From NCBI GenBank assembly GCA_024709285.1, contig JANJWY010000179.1:1-9705 (forward strand): a stretch of 9,705 nucleotides of DNA. Reading direction: 5' to 3'. The DNA comes from Erysipelotrichaceae bacterium. GTDB lineage: Bacteria > Bacillota_I > Bacilli_A > Erysipelotrichales > Erysipelotrichaceae. A program made the position numbers and the translations under genes. The notes under the pieces were generated by a model. That model was not told where the DNA came from and ran no database searches. It saw only the letters and a program-made list of their open reading frames with translations. How positions within the stretch are numbered: the first letter of the stretch is position 1; each line of letters begins with the position of its first letter. Positions 5,238 to 9,705 of this stretch are shown here, one piece after another.

Positions 5238-5896
5238 TCGCTCTCCTCTTCTTCCTCAAAAAGGCTCATCAGCGTTTTCGGCTTCCCCTTACTCAAGGGT
5301 TGTTGCTCCAGCTCAGCCAATTCAAAACTGTCCTGCATGAAATTCTCGCTTTTTTCGACTCCTAACATTTGTTCTAGCGTTAGGTTTTCAATGGATGCTG
5401 TAGCTTTCGCTTCCGCAGGACGACTCTGATTTTTAGTAATTCCATAGATAGGACTGATGATTGTCCCCAGAATACTTTTACTTTCTTCCACCGGCATGGA
5501 TTGCACTACGGTTTTTATCGGCATTTCTTTGTCAGATACACCAAAAATCGGACTGATTACCGGCGAGAATTCATACGGTTTTGACTCCGGTTTAACCGGC
5601 CGCCGAATAGGTTTGACTTCAATATCCTTTTCCTTGTCAATGTCAATTTTCTTAATGGCCGGCTTATATTCCGCAACCTCAAAATCATCTGCCTTGATAT
5701 CGACAAACTCTTTTTCCTTGACCTTTATAATCTCAACAGGTTCTGACTTGTCTGTGTTCTTGCCGTTCTCAGCCTTCTTCAGATCCGGTTTTTTGACCTC
5801 AACCTTTTTGACGACAGGTTCGACTTTTACTTCGACAGTCTCTTCTTCAACGACTTCCTCTTCTTCAAAAAACAAGGACAAGAATTTTTTCAACAT
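5234..5896 (-). CDS. Charged linker-like protein with a duplicated (V/I)ISPI(F/Y)G(V/I) motif, at the sftA position
   Basis: The product is 220 residues. It opens MLKKFLSLFFEEEEVVEEE, passes through a Lys/Glu/Val-rich, probably disordered tract to about residue 105, then carries SPVISPIFGV (111-120) and GTIISPIYGI (144-153), 33 residues apart. A possible amphipathic helix NLTLEQMLGV (171-180) follows, and the end is TLMSLFEEEEESE. The two ends resemble each other (LSLFFEEEE and LMSLFEEEEE). There is no signal peptide, membrane span or enzymatic motif. The place between ytpR and murC is that of sftA (FtsK-type DNA translocase) in B. subtilis. From memory, the N-terminal linkers of SftA-type proteins also carry SPIYG-like motifs; no FtsK motor (Walker A, RecA-like fold) is encoded here. 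The start is ATG 5896, with GGGAG 7 nt ahead; it overlaps ytpR by 7 nt and murC by 4 nt. Function unknown; a division-linked adaptor is inference. Confidence 0.78.
   Translation of the reverse strand: MLKKFLSLFFEEEEVVEEETVEVKVEPVVKKVEVKKPDLKKAENGKNTDKSEPVEIIKVKEKEFVDIKADDFEVAEYKPAIKKIDIDKEKDIEVKPIRRPVKPESKPYEFSPVISPIFGVSDKEMPIKTVVQSMPVEESKSILGTIISPIYGITKNQSRPAEAKATASIENLTLEQMLGVEKSENFMQDSFELAELEQQPLSKGKPKTLMSLFEEEEESE
5438..5566 (-). repeat. Two copies of a short (V/I)ISPI(F/Y)G(V/I) motif within the linker-like protein
   Basis: The copies encode SPVISPIFGV (5566-5537) and GTIISPIYGI (5467-5438). Only the core I-S-P-I-aromatic-G-aliphatic is shared, while the flanks differ and are charged. 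Conservation of a hydrophobic aromatic core inside otherwise disordered sequence is typical of a protein-binding short linear motif. Confidence 0.6.
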
Positions 5897-6507
5897 AGCG
5901 TTTCTCCCAGACCGGCGATGTCCAATACGGAACCGCATACGGTGCCTTTCGGTAATTCAATCAAACCCTTAACCGGCTTTTTTCCCCCGGTAATTTCTGA
6001 CAATGAACACATCATTCCATGCGAGGCGATACCGGCGACTTTACTTTCCGTTATCAGCGTTCCATCAGGAAGTACCGCTTTCGGTAATGCGACGGCCACA
6101 ACCATGTTCTCTTTTACATTTTTAGCCGAAGAGACAATATTTACAGTTTTTTCCCCAATATCAACCGAACATACATTCAGATGATCAGAATCCGGATGTA
6201 AAGACGTTTTCAATATTCTGCCACTGACGAAATATGAGTTTTGATCGATTTCGATATCCAAATCTAACAAGGACAACCTCTTCTCAATATAATTTCTCAA
6301 AGGATCATCCGGTCTTATATAACCATGATAACTAAAAGGTGTATTGAGTAAGTTAACTCCGATCAATTTTGATTCGGTATTATACAGCAATACGGCATCC
6401 GTCTTTCTCACAATCGAATGCACGGGATCATCGGAAAACTTAATCATCAGTACTTTTGAGAATTCATGATGCATAAAAGCTCTGATAACTACGGAATTAT
6501 TCGACAC
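5890..6507 (-). CDS. ytpR: YtpR family tRNA-binding (EMAP/OB-fold) domain protein
   Basis: The 205-residue product has an N-terminal domain of the YtpR type (about 1-90) and a C-terminal tRNA_bind OB fold (about 93-200). The latter shows LHPDSDHLNVCSVDIGE (103-119), IVSSAKNV (124-131), the ALPKAVLPDG segment (140-149) and SHGMMCSLSE (162-171). These are the hallmarks of the fold found at the N terminus of PheRS beta and at the C terminus of MetRS. It should bind tRNA; its cellular role is not settled. The start is set at GTG 6507, because AGGAGG (6522-6517) lies 9 nt ahead and the frame before it is the out-of-frame body of the lipoprotein gene. ATG 6474 is the alternative but lacks a good ribosome site. 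The last cysteine-containing position of the family motif (usually CGAPN) is SSAKN here. It overlaps both neighbours (11 and 7 nt). Confidence 0.88.
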   Translation of the reverse strand: MSNNSVVIRAFMHHEFSKVLMIKFSDDPVHSIVRKTDAVLLYNTESKLIGVNLLNTPFSYHGYIRPDDPLRNYIEKRLSLLDLDIEIDQNSYFVSGRILKTSLHPDSDHLNVCSVDIGEKTVNIVSSAKNVKENMVVAVALPKAVLPDGTLITESKVAGIASHGMMCSLSEITGGKKPVKGLIELPKGTVCGSVLDIAGLGETLC

Positions 6508-7264
6508 CTTCAACACCCTCCTCGCCCTCTTCTTTTGGTTCTTCAACCGGGATTTCAATGACATCATCATCATAATAATCATCCGGCAAGGTTTCATCAA
6601 AATCAAAATCACCGGTTATCAGTTTGAGCATATCAACGATCGTTCCGGACTCAGGAGCGATAAATTCAATAAGCTCTTTTGAAATGCGATCATAATCGAC
6701 AACAACCTTATTTGAAAACAAATTAATAACATCATTGGACTGAGCTTTGGCATTGCGAAGAACGATGAGCATATCGGATAAAACCGGTTGAATTTTCGAC
6801 TTTGGTAACATCGCACTAACCAAGAAATTCTGACTTTGAACATAAACCATCCAAAGATCTTCGGTAAAAGGCAAAACAACGATTCTGAAATCTGTCGTCG
6901 TTCCATTATTTTCCTTAAACGATCCATTCTTTACTGCAATTGCATTATCAGTTCCATACAACGGGCGCAATTGTCCGGCTAGCTGTATGCGATAAAAACG
7001 GTTCATGATGATCGATGCAATATCCAGACTTAAGACGATTTCCTCACCGTGACTGAGTAAAGTTGCGGATAACTGATTTGATTCACGTCGGCCAAGATTC
7101 CGCGGCAAATAATAGCTGTACAGCGGAGAGTGGTTGTTTTGAGTTGATATTGCTGGCTGAGCTGACACAAAGGCAACACTTGCATCAATCTGCTGAGTAA
7201 GAGAAACACCGGATACAGAGCATCCGCTGATAAATAATATGAAAATGATCACGTATTTCCGCAT
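6497..7264 (-). CDS. Putative lipoprotein of unrecognised family with acidic tail
   Basis: The start is set at ATG 7264, with GGAGG 7 nt ahead; a GTG at 7282 in the same frame is upstream of that site. The product is 255 residues and begins MRKYVIIFILFISGCSVSG, a lipoprotein signal peptide with the lipobox ISGC and acceptor Cys15. The mature part (about 20-220) reads as a mixed alpha/beta globular domain, with segments such as RIQLAGQLRPLYG (92-104), DFRIVVLPFTEDLWMVYVQS (125-144) and a helical stretch KIQPVLSDMLIVLRNAKAQS (157-176). The last 35 residues are strongly acidic (LPDDYYDDDVIEIPVEEP and EEGEEGVEGVE). I do not recognise the family. It lies inside a run of cytoplasmic housekeeping genes, 17 nt after the M42 peptidase gene and overlapping ytpR by 11 nt, so it is co-transcribed with them. 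In B. subtilis this interval holds ytzB, ytpP and ytpQ instead. Confidence 0.78.
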   Translation of the reverse strand: MRKYVIIFILFISGCSVSGVSLTQQIDASVAFVSAQPAISTQNNHSPLYSYYLPRNLGRRESNQLSATLLSHGEEIVLSLDIASIIMNRFYRIQLAGQLRPLYGTDNAIAVKNGSFKENNGTTTDFRIVVLPFTEDLWMVYVQSQNFLVSAMLPKSKIQPVLSDMLIVLRNAKAQSNDVINLFSNKVVVDYDRISKELIEFIAPESGTIVDMLKLITGDFDFDETLPDDYYDDDVIEIPVEEPKEEGEEGVEGVE

Positions 7265-7281
7265 CTGCCCGCCTCCGTTCA

Positions 7282-8367
7282 CTATTGATTACAAGAAATC
7301 ATAGCAGAAATCTGCTCATCATTCAACCCGCCGACAAACTTCACTGCAGCCTGATACGCAACATCAAGATCAAACAGGTCGATGATCGAACTGTTGGTAT
7401 GAATGTTACGCGCACATATGCACATCGTCAGCGTAACCACACCATCGGTGTTTTTATGAATAGCTCCGGCATCCGTTCCACCCATAGAAATATAGTATTG
7501 ATATGGCAATGACTCCTGATTACAAACCTCAATCAGCTTGTCCAGCAGGCAGCGATTGGGCAAGTAATTGGCATCCACAAAACGAATCAAAAGCCCTTTC
7601 CCCAACTGACCAAAAGCTGTTTCATCTCCGGAAGCATCATTTGCCGGTGAGCAATCAAACACCAAAGCCATATCCGGATCGATCATGGATGCGGCGGTTT
7701 GTGCACCGCGTAAACCAACCTCTTCCTGAACCGTGGCTCCTACATATAAGTCGACATCAAGATCGATGTCTTTAAATGCCTCCAATAATGCTAATCCCAT
7801 CGCACAGCCATATCGGTTATCAAAAGCTTTTGCTAACAGACGGTTGCCATTGGCCAAAACTTGAAAATCACCCTCCAAAACGACCATATCACCCGGACGA
7901 ACATCCATTTTCTCGACTTCTTCCTTATTTCTGGCTCCGATATCGACAAGCATGTTCTTAATTTCCATCGGCTTGGCCCGATCGGCTTCAGTTAATAAGT
8001 GGGGCGGAATTGATCCGATCGCACCTTTAAAAACTTCTCCCTTGCCATTGACAACGGCGATGCGCTGACCAAGCAATGTCTGAGACCACCATCCGCCAAT
8101 CGGATGTAAGGTAAGACAACCGGTTTTCGTAATCGTCTTGACGATAAAACCGACCTCATCCATATGACCGGCAATCATGACCTTTTTTGCGTTTTTCTTT
8201 TTACTGCGTTTGACCGCAAAAATACTTCCCAGATTATCGTAGATGATTTCATCGGTGTACTTTAGATATTCATTTTTCAAGTAACGGGAAACATATTGTT
8301 CCTGACCGCTCACACCATAAATCTGCGATAAGTCAGCCAACGTTTTCATCAAATATTCTTTACTCAT
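7282..8367 (-). CDS. M42 family metallo-aminopeptidase (YtoP/FrvX-like)
   Basis: The product is a 361-residue cytoplasmic, probably oligomeric aminopeptidase of the M42 (PepA/endoglucanase M-like) family, cutting N-terminal residues from peptides with two divalent metals. All metal and catalytic positions are visible: GHMDEVGF with His68 and Asp70, AFDNRYG with bridging Asp183, QEEVG with the general-base Glu215 and ligand Glu216, DCSP with Asp238, GGTDAGAIH (297-305), and RNIHTNSS with His323. Length and motif order are those of the family. By position it matches B. subtilis ytoP, but M42 paralogues are hard to separate by eye, so I leave the symbol blank. ATG 8367 has GGAGG 7 nt ahead and overlaps trmB by 8 nt. 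Substrate preference cannot be read from sequence. Confidence 0.93.
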   Translation of the reverse strand: MSKEYLMKTLADLSQIYGVSGQEQYVSRYLKNEYLKYTDEIIYDNLGSIFAVKRSKKKNAKKVMIAGHMDEVGFIVKTITKTGCLTLHPIGGWWSQTLLGQRIAVVNGKGEVFKGAIGSIPPHLLTEADRAKPMEIKNMLVDIGARNKEEVEKMDVRPGDMVVLEGDFQVLANGNRLLAKAFDNRYGCAMGLALLEAFKDIDLDVDLYVGATVQEEVGLRGAQTAASMIDPDMALVFDCSPANDASGDETAFGQLGKGLLIRFVDANYLPNRCLLDKLIEVCNQESLPYQYYISMGGTDAGAIHKNTDGVVTLTMCICARNIHTNSSIIDLFDLDVAYQAAVKFVGGLNDEQISAMISCNQ

Positions 8368-9001
8368 CTTTCTTCCTCCAGACAGCCCGATAAATCGGTT
8401 GATTCAAATCCAAAAAGCGCTGTTCATATTCGGTGATTGCATCTTCCGGATGCTCGACCCGCCGATAATCAACAGATAATTCCTTGCATATAAACCCATG
8501 ATTACTCATCTCAACGCAAGAAAACTCAAAAAGAGAGCTGTTATCCGTTTTCATTTGAATCTCACCGGAATCTGAAAGCAAGCGAGCATACTCCTTAAGA
8601 AATATGCCATGACTTAAACGACGCTTACTATGCCCTTTTTTAGGCCATGGGTCGGAGAAGTTTAAATGTAATACATCAATTTCTCCTTTAGCGAACCAGG
8701 TCGAGATATCTTTGGCATCCAAATTGATCAAAGCCATCGTCGGCAATATCTGTTCCATATGCTTCTTTAAACACGTTGCCGCTACATTACGGTCTTTTTC
8801 TATCGCTATCCAACCTTGACTCGGATACAGGTGTGCCATTTTATTCCAATAGTCGCCTTTGCCACTGCCTATTTCCACATGCAATATTTCGCAGTTGAGA
8901 CGCTTTTTCCAATTGGATACCAATTGCGTCGGATCGCTGATCAGTGCATCACCGAATGTCTCTAAAAAGGCAGTTGCCCAAGGTTTATTTCGCATTCTCA
9001 T
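8360..9001 (-). CDS. trmB: tRNA (guanine-N7-)-methyltransferase
   Basis: TrmB uses S-adenosylmethionine to form m7G at position 46 of tRNA variable loops. The 213-residue product opens with MRMRNKPWA, as bacterial TrmB proteins typically do. The SAM-binding motif is VEIGSGKGDY (42-51), the acidic IAIEKD (65-70) ends the second strand, and the family signature LNFSDPWPKKGHSKRRL (113-129) is complete. KTDNSSLFEFS (151-161) and TEYEQRF (190-196) complete the tRNA/SAM site. The ATG overlaps the pepV 3' end by 17 nt. I see no Shine-Dalgarno before it or before the in-frame ATG at 8995, so translation is probably coupled to termination of pepV. Confidence 0.96.
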   Translation of the reverse strand: MRMRNKPWATAFLETFGDALISDPTQLVSNWKKRLNCEILHVEIGSGKGDYWNKMAHLYPSQGWIAIEKDRNVAATCLKKHMEQILPTMALINLDAKDISTWFAKGEIDVLHLNFSDPWPKKGHSKRRLSHGIFLKEYARLLSDSGEIQMKTDNSSLFEFSCVEMSNHGFICKELSVDYRRVEHPEDAITEYEQRFLDLNQPIYRAVWRKKDE

Positions 9002-9705
9002 AAGCTAATTTATATAGTGCCTGAGCATAAATCGCACTCGCCATGACAAGGGATTCAATCTCAATTGCTTCATCTTTCTGATGGGCATCACCCGCAAAAT
9101 CCGGCAGTTTACGTAATGGAAAGGCCATTCCATAAGCAACGAAATTGGGTAAGGTGCGGGCATAAGTTCCTCCGCCCATCGTTTTCAACGGTGTAAAATC
9201 ATCCCCGCTGACTTGACGGTAAACATCATGAAGTGTTTTGACCAAATCGGAATTCGGATCGACAAACAGCGGTTCCTTATGAGCAATGACTTCCACAGAT
9301 ATCCAAGGAGCGGCCTTTGACAATGTGCTTTTGATATTGCTGATACAAAAATCGAAATCGACATCATTGGGATAACGGATATCCAAGGTCAAATCAAATG
9401 AGTTCTTCTCAACATGAATGATACCAAGGTTCATCGTCAGATCTCGCATATGAGCACCATTGAACTCAATGTTCAAACCGGTACCATGATAACTGTACAG
9501 ACATGCACTTAATGCTGCAGCAGCTTCATCCTGATAAGCAGCAGCAACGAAGTTAAGGGCATACACAGCCGCATTTTGACCTTGCTGCGGTGTCGATGCA
9601 TGCGAATATTTGCCTTCAAAAGTATATACAGTCGTATCTGTCAAATATTTGTAGGATGCTTTGATTCTGTGACTTTGACAAAACAGGCGCAGTTCATCTT
9701 CCTTC
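8985..9705 (-). CDS. pepV: Dipeptidase PepV (M20 family), C-terminal half
   Basis: The frame is open to the right edge, giving 239 complete codons of an enzyme that is usually about 470 residues. The visible part contains the lid/dimerisation domain start GKYSHASTPQQGQNA, then ALNFVAAAY, the strand pattern LTLDIRYPNDVDFD, and the catalytic-domain closing elements GGGTYARTLPNFVAYG and DAHQKDE, whose His is a zinc ligand in PepV. PepV hydrolyses a broad range of dipeptides, including Xaa-His types, in the cytoplasm. The metal-ligand His and Asp of the N-terminal half lie outside the window. It ends in TAA at 8985, overlapping the start of trmB by 17 nt, so the two are almost certainly in one transcript. 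The true start is not in view. Confidence 0.93.
   Translation of the reverse strand, partial: KEDELRLFCQSHRIKASYKYLTDTTVYTFEGKYSHASTPQQGQNAAVYALNFVAAAYQDEAAAALSACLYSYHGTGLNIEFNGAHMRDLTMNLGIIHVEKNSFDLTLDIRYPNDVDFDFCISNIKSTLSKAAPWISVEVIAHKEPLFVDPNSDLVKTLHDVYRQVSGDDFTPLKTMGGGTYARTLPNFVAYGMAFPLRKLPDFAGDAHQKDEAIEIESLVMASAIYAQALYKLAYENAK

Noticed and set aside
5457..5972. A 171-codon open frame on the plus strand, rich in Ser, Thr, Phe and Leu
   Set aside because: It is the mirror of the Lys/Glu/Val-rich linker-like gene on the other strand. It has no ribosome site, crosses the ytpR overlap, and its composition is explained by the opposite strand.
6508..6612. A longer N terminus for the YtpR protein starting at ATG 6612
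   Set aside because: Those codons (including a run MIIMMMMSLK) are the out-of-frame reading of the acidic tail of the lipoprotein gene. The AGGAGG at 6522-6517 points to GTG 6507.
7285..7961. Three plus-strand open frames of 61-90 codons opposite the M42 gene
   Set aside because: The minus-strand frame has every M42 catalytic motif. The plus-strand frames lack ribosome sites and show no domain-like pattern.
1..9705. A novel defence, mobile or biosynthetic system
   Set aside because: I looked for transposases, integrases, repeats, toxin-antitoxin pairs, defence ATPases or nucleases, CRISPR arrays and tRNA-linked insertion sites and saw none. The window is mostly conserved core genes.

Overview
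The window reads as a chromosomal housekeeping stretch of a low-to-mid G+C Firmicute. Three things point there: a Tyr-specific T-box leader, a CcpA-type LacI-family regulator ending in the RQSTK signature, and a gene order close to the Bacillus subtilis trmB (ytmQ)-ytoP-ytpR-sftA-murC-ytxG-ytxH-ccpA neighbourhood. The protein texture suggests the Erysipelotrichia side of the phylum, but that placement is inference. No transposase, phage gene, CRISPR array, tRNA or rRNA gene is visible.

Layout, read in the direction of transcription (almost everything is on the minus strand, so from right to left). (1) 9705-5234 and on into murC (to 3936) is one tightly packed, mostly overlapping run: the 3' half of pepV (dipeptidase), trmB (tRNA m7G46 methyltransferase), an M42 metallo-aminopeptidase, a lipoprotein of unrecognised family, a YtpR-type tRNA-binding-domain protein, a 220-residue charged linker-like protein in the place where B. 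subtilis has the DNA translocase gene sftA, and murC. (2) After a 50-nt gap holding a good sigma-A promoter and a perfect 16-bp palindrome comes a second unit: a DUF948 membrane protein (ytxG), a repetitive all-helical charged protein (ytxH position) and ccpA. (3) A sigma-A promoter immediately after the ccpA stop codon drives a complete Tyr T-box riboswitch and tyrS. (4) tyrS ends in a bidirectional terminator shared with a convergent small plus-strand gene for a 53-residue two-helix membrane protein. That gene has its own promoter, overlapping a divergent promoter for a lipoprotein gene that runs off the left edge.

Together the genes cover peptide turnover (pepV, M42), tRNA modification, binding and charging (trmB, ytpR, tyrS), peptidoglycan precursor synthesis (murC) and global carbon control (ccpA). 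Most are ordinary core genes. The parts that repay a second look are the motorless protein at the sftA position with a duplicated (V/I)ISPI(F/Y)G(V/I) motif and matching acidic ends, the cre-like palindrome in the promoter upstream of ccpA, the repetitive helical protein, the unrecognised lipoprotein inside the operon, and the economical sharing of terminators and stop codons. I did not find a convincing new multi-gene system.
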